NCBI RefSeq assembly: GCF_900116115.1
Contig: NZ_FOZP01000011.1
Span: forward strand, 1 to 52,033
Reading direction: 5' to 3'
DNA from: Lutibacter maritimus
GTDB taxonomy: Bacteria > Bacteroidota > Bacteroidia > Flavobacteriales > Flavobacteriaceae
DNA: 52,033 nucleotides
Below are positions 36,814 to 45,100 of the stretch, piece by piece (within the stretch, counting starts at the first letter, position 1; each line of letters begins with the position of its first letter). The notes beneath the pieces were generated by a model. That model was not told the DNA's origin. It ran no database searches and saw nothing but the letters and a program-made list of their open reading frames with translations. Made by a program: the position numbers and the translations under genes.

Positions 36814-39186
36814 TTATAAAAATCCACCACCACCTTGCGCTTCGTTATTGTCTCTAGATTTTCTGGCTCTGGCTTTGCTTTTTCCACCTCCAAATCTATA
36901 ATTAAAGCCTATATAGGCATTTTGACTTTCCCAAAAGAATTCACCAGCTTGTGGATAAGGTTTTTCACTTTCAAAATTAAAACTCATAGTATTAAAAATA
37001 TCGCTAATTCTTGCAGATATGGTTCCTTTGTTATCTAAAACATTTAAACTTGCTCCAAAATCTAATTTCCACATTGGTTTAACATTCCATTGAATAGATT
37101 CTTGAGAACCACGGTACATACCGAATAATTGTAGTCTTAAATTTTCAGAAACTTTGTAGTTGTTATTAATTCTTGCGTTCCATATTGTGCTATTAACCTC
37201 TATGTTTTCGTTTCCAACTACTCCTTTATCTTTTTGGTTGTACAAATCAAAACTTGCATTTGCAGACCACCAATTAGTTAATTTATAGTTTGATGAAATT
37301 TCTAAACCATAAGAATTGTTATCTTCAGTATTATCAAAAGATAATATTACGCGGTTAACATCACTTGGGTCTTCAAATAAAACTCGGGTAATATTATCGT
37401 TAATATTTCTGTAGAAAGTACCAATTGTAAAAGACCCTTTGTTTACTTGTTTGGTATAATTTACTTCAAAAGAATTTGTAAACTGAGGTTTTAATTCAGG
37501 ATTACCAAAAGATGAAACTGTTGGAGTACTCCATTCTCTAATTGGATTTACTTGTTGCAAGTTTGGTCTGTCAACTCTTCTGCTATAACTTAATTGGTAT
37601 TGGTTTTTTTCACTTGGATTGTAGGTTAAAAACGCTGATGGATACAGTGTAACATAATCATCTTCATAAATTTTAGTGTTCTCTTGCACCGCATCAACGT
37701 TAAATATTTCTAATCTAGCGCCTAATTGTAGTGAAAGTTTGTTGAATTTTTGACTATAAGTTGCATACAATGAATTGATTGTTCTGTTGTATTCATAGTC
37801 GGAATTTGCAAAAAATGTGCTTTGATAAATATTGTCTGTATTGTTAATTCTAACTTCAGCGCCAAGTTCTAGTTTTATAGTTTCAGAAATTGGATTTACA
37901 TAATCTAAATTTATAGTTGTGCTTGTTGCTTTATTGTTAGATTTATCGGTATATGATGAGAAATTTGCAGGAGTTCCTGTGTATGTATTGTAAACTGAAT
38001 TTTCATCGTTTTGTGAATTTTCATAATTGGTTTCAAGTTCTAAATTATGTCCTTCTTTATTAAACTCAATTTTATAATTAAGGTTATAAGTTTGTGATTT
38101 GTTGTCTGATTTTGGAGAAAAATCTTGAATAATATTATCAAAATCATTGTTATTATAAATTACTTGCGTATTTCCGGTTGCGCTTCCATCATAAATGTTT
38201 TGAGTTGTAAAGAAGGAAATAGTATTTTTTTCATTTAAATAATAATCTAAACCAGTTTTAATTAAATGTGATTCATTTTTATTGATGTTATTAAACGTTT
38301 GACTACTGTTATTGTCAAATCTTTCTATAGTACCATCATTAGAATATTTTCCATTATTAGTACCATAATTGGCAAATATATTTACTTTTCCTGTTTTTAA
38401 ATTTACATCTAATGAACCATTATAGCGTGTATTATCACCAATTGTTAAACCTGTATTTACAGAGCCATTAAATCCTAAATTAGCATTTTTGTGTAAAACA
38501 ATATTTATAATTCCGCTCATTCCTTCTGGGTTGTATTTTGCAGAAGGATTTGTGATTAACTCAACACTTTTTATTGATGAAGATGGAATTTGTTTTAATA
38601 ATTGTGCAGTACTAATGTTTGATGGTTTTCCGTCAATTAAAACTCTCACATTATCATTTCCACGTAAACTAATATTGCCAGTTTGGCTATCAACAGAAAC
38701 TGATTGAACATTGTTTAGTAACTCAGATGCTGTTGAACCTGTTGCTGTTAAATCTTTTCCAACATTAATTACTTTTCTGTCTATTTTTTGTGTAACAGTT
38801 GATGTTTCAGCTACAACTAAAACTTCATTTAATTGTGCAGCTTCTTCGGTTAGTAAAATGGTTCCTAAATCTATTTTATAATTTAATCGAGTAACCTTAA
38901 TTTTTTTAATCTCAGTTTTATAACCAATAAATTGGATTTCAACGGTATTTTCTCCTTCAGAAATTTGCTTAATTGTAAAATCGCCATTTTCATCAGTAAT
39001 TCCACCTGTAACAGCTTTATTTAAACCATCTTTAATTACTATTGAAACATAAGGTAATGCCGTTTTTGTTTGTGCATCAAGTATTTTACCATTTATTTCT
39101 CCAGTTTTTGGATTAGAGTTTGATGGTATTTGAGCAAAAGTTGTTATTGAAATTAGAAGCCCTAATAGGAGTGATAATTTTCTCAT
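36814..39186 (-). CDS. TonB-dependent receptor-type outer membrane beta-barrel protein
   Basis: The 790-residue protein has a signal peptide (LSLLLGLLISITTFA), a carboxypeptidase-regulatory-like beta-sandwich (about 27-110: GEINGKILDAQTKTALPYV), a plug domain (about 125-235: SELLNNVQSVSVD, NVRVLIDGKPSN, SIKSVELITNPSAKYNPEG, IINIVLHKN) and an OMP_b-brl_3 barrel to the end. The barrel closes with YIGFNYRFGGG, after which a basic, Arg/Gly-rich tail of about 25 residues extends. There is no SusD partner nearby, so it is not a SusCD pair. The likely function is import or surface contact for a ligand that cannot be named. Confidence 0.9.
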   Translation of the reverse strand: MRKLSLLLGLLISITTFAQIPSNSNPKTGEINGKILDAQTKTALPYVSIVIKDGLNKAVTGGITDENGDFTIKQISEGENTVEIQFIGYKTEIKKIKVTRLNYKIDLGTILLTEEAAQLNEVLVVAETSTVTQKIDRKVINVGKDLTATGSTASELLNNVQSVSVDSQTGNISLRGNDNVRVLIDGKPSNISTAQLLKQIPSSSIKSVELITNPSAKYNPEGMSGIINIVLHKNANLGFNGSVNTGLTIGDNTRYNGSLDVNLKTGKVNIFANYGTNNGKYSNDGTIERFDNNSSQTFNNINKNESHLIKTGLDYYLNEKNTISFFTTQNIYDGSATGNTQVIYNNNDFDNIIQDFSPKSDNKSQTYNLNYKIEFNKEGHNLELETNYENSQNDENSVYNTYTGTPANFSSYTDKSNNKATSTTINLDYVNPISETIKLELGAEVRINNTDNIYQSTFFANSDYEYNRTINSLYATYSQKFNKLSLQLGARLEIFNVDAVQENTKIYEDDYVTLYPSAFLTYNPSEKNQYQLSYSRRVDRPNLQQVNPIREWSTPTVSSFGNPELKPQFTNSFEVNYTKQVNKGSFTIGTFYRNINDNITRVLFEDPSDVNRVILSFDNTEDNNSYGLEISSNYKLTNWWSANASFDLYNQKDKGVVGNENIEVNSTIWNARINNNYKVSENLRLQLFGMYRGSQESIQWNVKPMWKLDFGASLNVLDNKGTISARISDIFNTMSFNFESEKPYPQAGEFFWESQNAYIGFNYRFGGGKSKARARKSRDNNEAQGGGGFL

Positions 39187-39316
39187 TTTTTTTAATTTTG
39201 ATTCAGTTTTTGGTTTTAGTAATAAAAAAAAACTCTTGTAAGGTTTGTTTTGTATAACAGACTAAACACTTTAAATAATGTTACTAAGTTTCATAAACTT
39301 TAACTAATTTTAACAA

Positions 39317-39679
39317 ATGAAAAAAAATACATTAGTGCTTGGCGCATCGGAAAATCCTAGTAGATATTCAAATATTGCAATAAAAAGACTTTTAAATAAA
39401 GGGATAGAAGTAAAGGCAATTGGAATGAGAGTTGGGAATGTTGAGGGTGTGAAAATTGAAGATTATAAGAAAGATTTTTCTGATATAGATACTGTTACGC
39501 TTTATTTAAGTGCTAAAAACCAAGTTGAATATTATAACTATATATTAGGTTTAAAGCCTAGACGAGTAATTTTTAATCCAGGAACGGAAAATAGAGAATT
39601 GGAAGAACTGTTAACTAATAATAACATTGCATTTGAAAATGCTTGTACCTTAGTTTTGTTGAGTTTAAATCAATATTGA
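39317..39679 (+). CDS. CoA-binding Rossmann-fold protein
   Basis: The 120-residue protein matches the small stand-alone CoA-binding family (YccU-like). It has TLVLGASENPSRYSNIAIKR for dinucleotide or CoA binding at the N-terminus, VTLYLSAKNQVEYYNYI in the middle, and RRVIFNPGTENRELEELL plus FENACTLVLL at the end. It probably binds CoA or acyl-CoA; catalytic activity is not implied. It is divergent from the TonB-type receptor gene and convergent with cbpM, and there is no operon partner. Confidence 0.86.
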   Translation: MKKNTLVLGASENPSRYSNIAIKRLLNKGIEVKAIGMRVGNVEGVKIEDYKKDFSDIDTVTLYLSAKNQVEYYNYILGLKPRRVIFNPGTENRELEELLTNNNIAFENACTLVLLSLNQY

Positions 39680-39714
39680 GAACTAAAACCTGCTAGATTT
39701 AATTTAAATTTTTT

Positions 39715-40008
39715 TTAGTTTTCATATAATTTCAATCTATTTTTCACGGAATTTAATTCATTTTCTAACTCATGAATTTTAGAAAGCATGTTAAAAACAA
39801 CATCAATTCCCTCTATATTAACGCCTAATTCATGATGAATTCTGATCATTTTTTCAAGATCACTTATTTTATCTTGATGAATGTATTGTGTTTTTTCAAT
39901 AGTAATAATTTCAATTAAATCAAATTCACTTAAATTACTAATAAAAGATATTTCTATGTTGTATTGATTGCATAAAAGTTTGATTGGTATAAAGTTACTT
40001 AAACTCAT
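39715..40008 (-). CDS. cbpM: Chaperone modulatory protein CbpM
   Basis: The 97-residue protein is a MerR-like helical modulator of CbpA. It starts with a short HTH-like segment ([20 protein letters not shown]). The typical dimerisation helix follows ([20 protein letters not shown]), ending in a coiled coil. In E. coli CbpM binds CbpA's J domain and blocks its partnership with DnaK. Here its start overlaps the cbpA stop by 4 bases, confirming coexpression. Confidence 0.86.
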   Translation of the reverse strand: MSLSNFIPIKLLCNQYNIEISFISNLSEFDLIEIITIEKTQYIHQDKISDLEKMIRIHHELGVNIEGIDVVFNMLSKIHELENELNSVKNRLKLYEN

Positions 40009-40898
40009 AATGTTCTAATTTTAGCAAGTTCATTAAATAATTCTTTTTCTTTTGCACTCAAATTTTCAGGTATTTTTATTTCATAGGTTATAAATAAATC
40101 GCCAAACATTCCTTCTTTTTTATAAACCGGAAAACCTTTACCTTTTAATTTTACTTTAGTTCCGTTTTTAGTTTCTGGTTTAACAGGTAATTTTACTTTG
40201 CCATCAAAAGTTTCAACAGTTATATCACCGCCTAAAATGGCTTTGTATAAATCTAAATCAATAGTTTTGTAAAGATTGTCTTGGTCTAGTTTAAAAGGAG
40301 TGTTATTTATAATGGAGAACTTAATATGTAAATCGCCGTTCGGTCCTCCGTTTATTCCTTGTCCTCCATAGCCTTTAATTTTTATTGTTTGACCATTTTT
40401 TACTCCAGCAGGAATGGTTAGGCGAATGTTTTTGCCATTTACAGCTAATGTTCTTTTGTGAGTGGTATAAACATCTGTTAAGTTAAGTTGTAGTTCGGCA
40501 TTATAATCTTGCCCTTTAAATTGAATGTTGTTACTTCTTCTGTTAGATGCATGACCTCCAAACATAGATTCAAAAAAGGCGGAGTAATCACTTTCATTAA
40601 AACCACCAGATGTTTGTTGTTGGCTACTTCTTCTATATTGTTGTTCTTGCTCTGCTTTTTCAAAGTGCTCTGCGTGTTCCCAGTCTTTACCATATTTATC
40701 GTACTTTTTTCTATTTTCAACATTACTCAACACTTCATTAGCCTCATTAATTTCTTTAAATCTTTTTTCAGCTTCTTTGTTGTTCGGATTTAAATCTGGA
40801 TGATATTTTCTAGCTAATTTTCTATACGCTTTTTTTATATCTTTTTCAGTCGCATTTTTATCAATACCTAAAATTTTATAATAATCTATAAATGCCAT
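40005..40898 (-). CDS. cbpA: DnaJ-type co-chaperone CbpA
   Basis: The 297-residue protein has an N-terminal J domain ([20 protein letters not shown], with HPD at 33-35), a Gln/Ser linker and a DnaJ C-terminal peptide-binding domain ([46 protein letters not shown]). No zinc-finger region is present, so it is CbpA type (class B). It delivers substrates to DnaK. Two further J-related genes surround it: cbpM in the same operon and a J-like coiled-coil gene on the other side. Confidence 0.93.
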   Translation of the reverse strand: MAFIDYYKILGIDKNATEKDIKKAYRKLARKYHPDLNPNNKEAEKRFKEINEANEVLSNVENRKKYDKYGKDWEHAEHFEKAEQEQQYRRSSQQQTSGGFNESDYSAFFESMFGGHASNRRSNNIQFKGQDYNAELQLNLTDVYTTHKRTLAVNGKNIRLTIPAGVKNGQTIKIKGYGGQGINGGPNGDLHIKFSIINNTPFKLDQDNLYKTIDLDLYKAILGGDITVETFDGKVKLPVKPETKNGTKVKLKGKGFPVYKKEGMFGDLFITYEIKIPENLSAKEKELFNELAKIRTL

Positions 40899-41132
40899 AA
40901 CATCAATTATTTTAAGTAGTTATTAATCCAATTTTAATACTTTTAAGGATAAAATTTAAGTTTTAAAAAGGAAACGGTAATATTTAAATTTCGTGTGAAA
41001 TAAACATAAAGTTACAAATAAAATTTTGTTTTGAACAGAAAACAATTATTGTTTTACATGCTGATGAATTTTAATAATTAGATAGTAAATTGCTCTTTTT
41101 TTACCAACGTTGTGAGCGCTAAATGTAAATAA

Positions 41133-41855
41133 ATGAAAGAAAAACATTTTCCAATTGAAAACAATAATGAACAAGAATACCTTTTGTTAAAAGCGAAGAT
41201 TAAAACTTTGCAAGAAGAATTGGCTATTGTTGAACAAAAAACAGCTGCTTTTGAAGCTATTTTACGAAGTCATTTAGAAAATGAACTTATTGAAGAACGT
41301 GAATTAACTGTGCTTTATAAAAAACTACAACAACAAAAAAAGGACAAGCGTTTGGCTCAAAAACAACGCGGAAAAAATTATGTTGAAAAACAAGGTTTAA
41401 AAGTTGTAAATAGGACAACTATTAATAACCTAAGTAATGATGAAAAAAATGAAAAAAAACGGTTGTATAGAGAAGCAATGTTACAAGTACATCCTGATAA
41501 ATTTTCAATGAATCATGAAAAAATAGATTTAGCTACAGAAATTACCACAAAATTGATTGAAATCTACCAAACAGGAAATTTAAATGATTTAAAAAAGTTT
41601 CATTCACATATTTTTATTGGTAAAACAATTGAGAATGATAAAAATCAAACATTAGAAAAAACAGCTTTAATTGCAGATAATTATTTAAAAAATGAATTAG
41701 AGAAAATTATAAAGCAATTAGAGTTTGCAAAAGCAAAACATACGTATAAAGTTTTAACGGAGTATCAAAATCCGTTAACATTTATAAATGAGTTGAAAGA
41801 CTTTTATAATGATAGGATTTTTAAGTTAAAAAAGCGCACTAGAAAGGCTAAATAA
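41133..41855 (+). CDS. Coiled-coil protein with a J-domain-like HPD motif
   Basis: The 240-residue protein has a long N-terminal coiled coil (about 12-80: EYLLLKAKIKTLQEELAIVE). A J-domain-like helix pair follows (about 103-150: EKKRLYREAMLQVHPDKFSM) with an intact HPD at 120-122, and then a second charged helical region to the end. The J domain lacks the usual N-terminal YEILGV-type strand, so it is a partial or divergent form. It sits next to cbpA/cbpM in divergent orientation and converges with rnz. It could target DnaK to a special partner through the coiled coil; I know no family name. Confidence 0.75.
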   Translation: MKEKHFPIENNNEQEYLLLKAKIKTLQEELAIVEQKTAAFEAILRSHLENELIEERELTVLYKKLQQQKKDKRLAQKQRGKNYVEKQGLKVVNRTTINNLSNDEKNEKKRLYREAMLQVHPDKFSMNHEKIDLATEITTKLIEIYQTGNLNDLKKFHSHIFIGKTIENDKNQTLEKTALIADNYLKNELEKIIKQLEFAKAKHTYKVLTEYQNPLTFINELKDFYNDRIFKLKKRTRKAK

Positions 41856-41862
41856 ATGCGTG

Positions 41863-42780
41863 TTAATTTATTTCAAAAACTTTACCAGTTTCAGCCAATA
41901 CAGAGTTTTTAAAAATTTCTTGGGCTTCGGTTTTAAAATCCTCAATATTTTTATAACGCCCGCTGTAATGTCCCAAAATTAATTGTTGTACATTTGCTTG
42001 TTTTGCAATATTTGCGGCTTGTTCAGAAGTGGAATGTAATGTTTTTAAGGCTAAATTTTCTTTATCTTTTAAAAACGTACTTTCATGATAAAGACAATTT
42101 ACATTTTTAATAATTGGAATAATTTCAGGAAAATAAGCAGTATCACTACAAAATGCGTAACTTTTAGGTAATGAAGGGTTTAGTGTTAATATTTTATTTT
42201 TTAAAACAGTACCATTCTTTAATGTAAAGTCTCGTCCATTTTTTAAATTTTGATAATCGCACACTTCAATTTCATCATAATTTAAAATAGCGTTCATATT
42301 TAATTTACGTTCACCTTCTTTTTCTTTAAATAAAAAACCGTTGGTATACACTCTATGTTTTAAAGGAATTGTGTGTACTTCAACAGATTTATCTTCAAAA
42401 ATTAATTCGCTATCGAAACTGGTTAACTCATGAAATAATAAAGGATATTGTGTCCAGGAATTAGAAAGTTTAAGCTGAAGTGTTATAGCTTCTTTAATTC
42501 CTTTTGGCCCATAAACATGCAATTCTGTTTCTCTATTTAAAAGTCTGAAAGTAGAAATTAAACCTACCAAACCAAAAAAATGATCGCCGTGTAGGTGAGA
42601 AATAAAGATGTGTTTAATTTTTGAAAACTTCACGCCAAATTTACGCAGTTGAACTTGAGTTCCTTCTCCGCAATCAATTAAAAAATGATGATTTTTTATT
42701 TCTAAAAATTGAGAAGTTGGGTGTGCGTTAATACGAGGTGTAGCTGAATGACACCCTAAAATAGTGAGTTTTAAACTCAT
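41863..42780 (-). CDS. rnz: Ribonuclease Z
   Basis: The 305-residue metallo-beta-lactamase-fold enzyme processes the 3' ends of tRNA precursors. Metal ligands H62, H64, D66 and H67 are in SHLHGDHFFGL. The flexible exosite region lies around 140-170 (HRVYTNGFLFKEKEG), and further ligands are in FCSDTAY, YHESTFL and GHYSGRY. The length fits the short RNase Z form. Its ATG overlaps the upstream T9SS-domain gene stop (ATGA), so it is the last gene of the pyrR-pyrB operon. The tRNA-Val gene in this window does not encode CCA, which fits a need for RNase Z. Confidence 0.93.
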   Translation of the reverse strand: MSLKLTILGCHSATPRINAHPTSQFLEIKNHHFLIDCGEGTQVQLRKFGVKFSKIKHIFISHLHGDHFFGLVGLISTFRLLNRETELHVYGPKGIKEAITLQLKLSNSWTQYPLLFHELTSFDSELIFEDKSVEVHTIPLKHRVYTNGFLFKEKEGERKLNMNAILNYDEIEVCDYQNLKNGRDFTLKNGTVLKNKILTLNPSLPKSYAFCSDTAYFPEIIPIIKNVNCLYHESTFLKDKENLALKTLHSTSEQAANIAKQANVQQLILGHYSGRYKNIEDFKTEAQEIFKNSVLAETGKVFEIN

Positions 42781-43136
42781 TTAATAACTAATCTTTTTGA
42801 AATCACTTCTGTTTCTGTTTGTAAAGAGTAAATATACATTCCAGGAGATAAATTATTTCTGTTAAATATAATAGAATTATTACCTGATGAAGCGTCAATT
42901 TTTTCAAGATAAACAGTTTTACCTAATAAATTTTTAACTGTAAATTCAATAATTTGATCTTTACTTGAAATAAAGTTTATTCTAGTTTTTATTGTAAATG
43001 GGTTTGGGTAAGCGGATAATGATAAAATAGTTTCAATAGTTTGATTTTTATTAATAGCACCATTACCATTAAAATTTTGCTGGCAAAATCCAATAGTAGT
43101 AACTAATAAAAATGTTATTAAAAGTAATTTTTTCAT
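42777..43136 (-). CDS. Minimal T9SS C-terminal sorting-domain protein
   Basis: I use the ATG at 43136 (a TTG one codon earlier is also possible), giving 119 residues. A signal peptide (LLLITFLLVTTIGFCQQ) is followed by only about 20 residues before a type A sorting domain starting at LSAYPNPFTIKTRINF, with LLGKTVY and SPGMYIYSLQTETEVISKRLVIK closing. So the mature protein is almost only the type IX secretion CTD, with no clear cargo domain. It lies between a STAS-like protein and rnz in the pyrimidine operon, and its stop overlaps the rnz start by 4 bases. Function is unknown. Confidence 0.85.
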   Translation of the reverse strand: MKKLLLITFLLVTTIGFCQQNFNGNGAINKNQTIETILSLSAYPNPFTIKTRINFISSKDQIIEFTVKNLLGKTVYLEKIDASSGNNSIIFNRNNLSPGMYIYSLQTETEVISKRLVIK

Positions 43137-43152
43137 CAATAAGCAACTAATT

Positions 43153-43485
43153 TTAAAATCCTAAATCTCGTTCAATAGCATCCATCTCCAAAATATCTAA
43201 TGCTTCTATAAAAGTTGGTACTACATTTATTTCGTCTGGAATATCGTCTATATCAATTCCATTGCTAATTATTACAAAACTAAAACCGTTTGTTTGGTGT
43301 TTTAAACTTGTTTTCAAAAATAATAATAAATCTTTAATTTCAATGTTAATTTTTTCCGAAAAATCAATAATAAGATGTTGTTCAGATAATTGCGAGTATT
43401 TCTCATTAAAATTTGTAACAAATTCTACTACTGAATTTTCAGTAGATATAATGTGAGTATAAGATGCAGTTTTCTTAATTTTCAT
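43153..43485 (-). CDS. STAS-like small protein
   Basis: The 110-residue protein resembles a STAS or anti-sigma-antagonist fold (beta strand, ENSVVEFVTNFNEKYSQL helix, EQHLIIDFSEK strand, NIEIKDLLLFLKTSLKH helix, FSFVIISNG strand). A conserved C-terminus, PTFIEALDILEMDAIERDLG, follows. It is often labelled ribonuclease Z in databases only because it neighbours rnz; nothing here supports nuclease activity. It begins 1 base after pyrB ends and precedes the T9SS-domain gene by 16 bases, so it is within the operon. No phosphorylatable Ser in the usual DSxG position is evident. Confidence 0.75.
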   Translation of the reverse strand: MKIKKTASYTHIISTENSVVEFVTNFNEKYSQLSEQHLIIDFSEKINIEIKDLLLFLKTSLKHQTNGFSFVIISNGIDIDDIPDEINVVPTFIEALDILEMDAIERDLGF

Positions 43486-43486
43486 T

Positions 43487-44419
43487 TTAATTTCTTTTAA
43501 TTTGTTCGGCTAACAAATAAATTACAGCCATTCTAATTGCTACACCATTTTCAACTTGATTTAGAATGATAGATTGATCAGCATCGGCAACATCACTTGT
43601 AATTTCTACGCCTCTGTTAATTGGCCCTGGATGCATTATAACAATTTTCTTGCCAATTGAGTCTAATAATGATTTATTTATTCCAAAAAGTTGCGTATAC
43701 TCTCTTGTTGATGGAAAATAATTGATTGCCATTCGCTCATTCTGAACTCTTAAAACATTGGCAACATCACACCATTCTAGTGCTTTTTTAATATTTGGTT
43801 CAATGCTAACTCCTAATTCTTCAATGTATTTTGGTAATAATGTTTTTGGTCCACAAACCTTAACTTCTGCACCTTGTAGTTTTAATGCGTAAATATTTGA
43901 AAGTGCCACACGAGAATGTAAAATATCACCAACAATAACTATTTTTTTGCCAGCTACAGAACCTAATTTTTCTCTAATAGAGTAGGAATCTAAAAGTGCT
44001 TGTGTTGGATGTTCGTGTGTGCCATCACCAGCGTTTACAATTCTGGCATTTACGTGTTTCGATAAAAAGTCGCAAGCACCAACGTGTGGGTGACGCATTA
44101 CAATTAAATCAACTTTCATTGATAAAATATTGTTTGCGGTATCAATTAACGTTTCTCCTTTTTTTACGGATGATTGACTTGCTGAAAAATTAATTACATC
44201 AGCCGACAATCTTTTTTCAGCTAATTCAAACGATAGTTTTGTTCGAGTACTGTTTTCAAAAAATAAATTAGCAATGGTAATATCTCTTAATGAAGGAACT
44301 TTTTTTATGGGTCTGTTTATAACTTCTTTAAAGTGGTCGGCAGTTTTAAAAATTAAATCAATATCGGCTTTATTAATATGTTTAATTCCTAAAAGGTGTT
44401 GTACGCTTAACTGATTCAT
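43487..44419 (-). CDS. pyrB: Aspartate carbamoyltransferase catalytic subunit
   Basis: The 310-residue enzyme joins carbamoyl phosphate and aspartate in pyrimidine synthesis. Carbamoyl phosphate residues are in ENSTRTKLSFELAEKRL (S57-T60), the 80s loop has SSVKKGET, and DGTHEHPTQALLDSYSI (133-149) carries the His/Gln pair. The end VRMAVIYLLAEQ-like (AIRMAVIYLLAEQIKRN) is standard. There is no pyrI, as in the unregulated class. It follows pyrR by 4 bases and is followed within 1 base by the STAS-like gene. It makes use of carbamoyl phosphate from the CarA/CarB enzyme whose small subunit lies at 440-1543. Confidence 0.97.
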   Translation of the reverse strand: MNQLSVQHLLGIKHINKADIDLIFKTADHFKEVINRPIKKVPSLRDITIANLFFENSTRTKLSFELAEKRLSADVINFSASQSSVKKGETLIDTANNILSMKVDLIVMRHPHVGACDFLSKHVNARIVNAGDGTHEHPTQALLDSYSIREKLGSVAGKKIVIVGDILHSRVALSNIYALKLQGAEVKVCGPKTLLPKYIEELGVSIEPNIKKALEWCDVANVLRVQNERMAINYFPSTREYTQLFGINKSLLDSIGKKIVIMHPGPINRGVEITSDVADADQSIILNQVENGVAIRMAVIYLLAEQIKRN

Positions 44420-44423
44420 GTAC

Positions 44424-44963
44424 TTATTTATTTATAATGTAAACGGCATCTTTTCCATCTCTTTCTTTCCAATTGACGGTAACTTTTTCTTCATTGATAA
44501 CATCAACTTGTCTGCCTCTATAGTCTGGTTGAATTGGTAAATGACGGCTAAATCGTCTATCAATTAATACTAATAGTTCAATATTTATAGGTCTTCCAAA
44601 AGATTGTATTGCTGTTAATGCAGCTCTAATACTTCTGCCAGAAAACAATACGTCATCAATAAAAACAACATTTTTATCTTCAACAATAAAATTAATATTA
44701 GTTTTATTGGCTTCAAGAGGGGCTTCTCTTCGCCTAAAGTCATCTCTATAAAAAGTAATATCTAATTGCCCAAATTCAATATTAGAAATATGATATTCAT
44801 CTTTTAAAATAGTAACTAAACGCTCTGCTAAAAAGGTGCCTCTGGGTTGAATTCCAATTAAAACAGTGTTTTTAAAGTTATTGTGATTTTCAATTAGCTG
44901 ACATGCCAATCGATGTAAAATGATATTTATTTCTTTAGAGTTAAGTAGTATTTTTTTACTCAT
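44424..44963 (-). CDS. pyrR: Bifunctional pyr operon regulator/uracil phosphoribosyltransferase PyrR
   Basis: I place the start at 44963 (MSKKILLNSKEINIILHR), giving 179 residues. An ATG five codons upstream would sit only about 6 bases from the predicted transcription start. The PRPP-binding motif is VVFIDDVLFSGRSIRAAL, with the RPGTFLAERL-type loop (IGIQPRGTFLAERL) and FRRREAPLEA. PyrR is a uracil phosphoribosyltransferase-like protein that in Gram-positives binds pyr mRNA. In Bacteroidota it could do the same or be only the enzyme. It leads the pyrR-pyrB-STAS-T9SS-rnz operon. No obvious attenuator is seen in the short leader. Confidence 0.9.
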   Translation of the reverse strand: MSKKILLNSKEINIILHRLACQLIENHNNFKNTVLIGIQPRGTFLAERLVTILKDEYHISNIEFGQLDITFYRDDFRRREAPLEANKTNINFIVEDKNVVFIDDVLFSGRSIRAALTAIQSFGRPINIELLVLIDRRFSRHLPIQPDYRGRQVDVINEEKVTVNWKERDGKDAVYIINK

Positions 44964-44970
44964 TGTAGTA

Positions 44971-44997
44971 CCAAACATTGTTTGGAATACAAATATA
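44971..44997 (-). promoter_or_regulatory. pyrR promoter with a palindrome at the start site
   Basis: On the minus strand TATATTTG (44997-44990) is a full -7 match. Immediately downstream, CCAAACATTGTTTGG (44971-44985) is a perfect palindrome with 6-bp arms and a 3-base loop, covering the likely transcription start. It looks like an operator rather than an attenuator. Confidence 0.5.
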
Positions 44998-45100
44998 AAG
45001 CATTTTGTTAATTAATTTGTTAAAAACATTTAGAAGTTATTTTTAATTTTTTACTTTGTTCTTGTACTTTTATTGCTAAAGTAATTGTTTATTTACTACT

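Noticed and set aside
36814..39186. SusC of a polysaccharide utilisation locus
   Set aside because: The barrel type is OMP_b-brl_3, and no SusD, glycoside hydrolase or sulfatase gene is adjacent.
39681..39720. AACTAAAA / TTTTAGTT pair between the CoA-binding gene and cbpM as a terminator
   Set aside because: A stem with a single G-C pair and a loop of 24 bases would be unstable, and it overlaps the end of cbpM.
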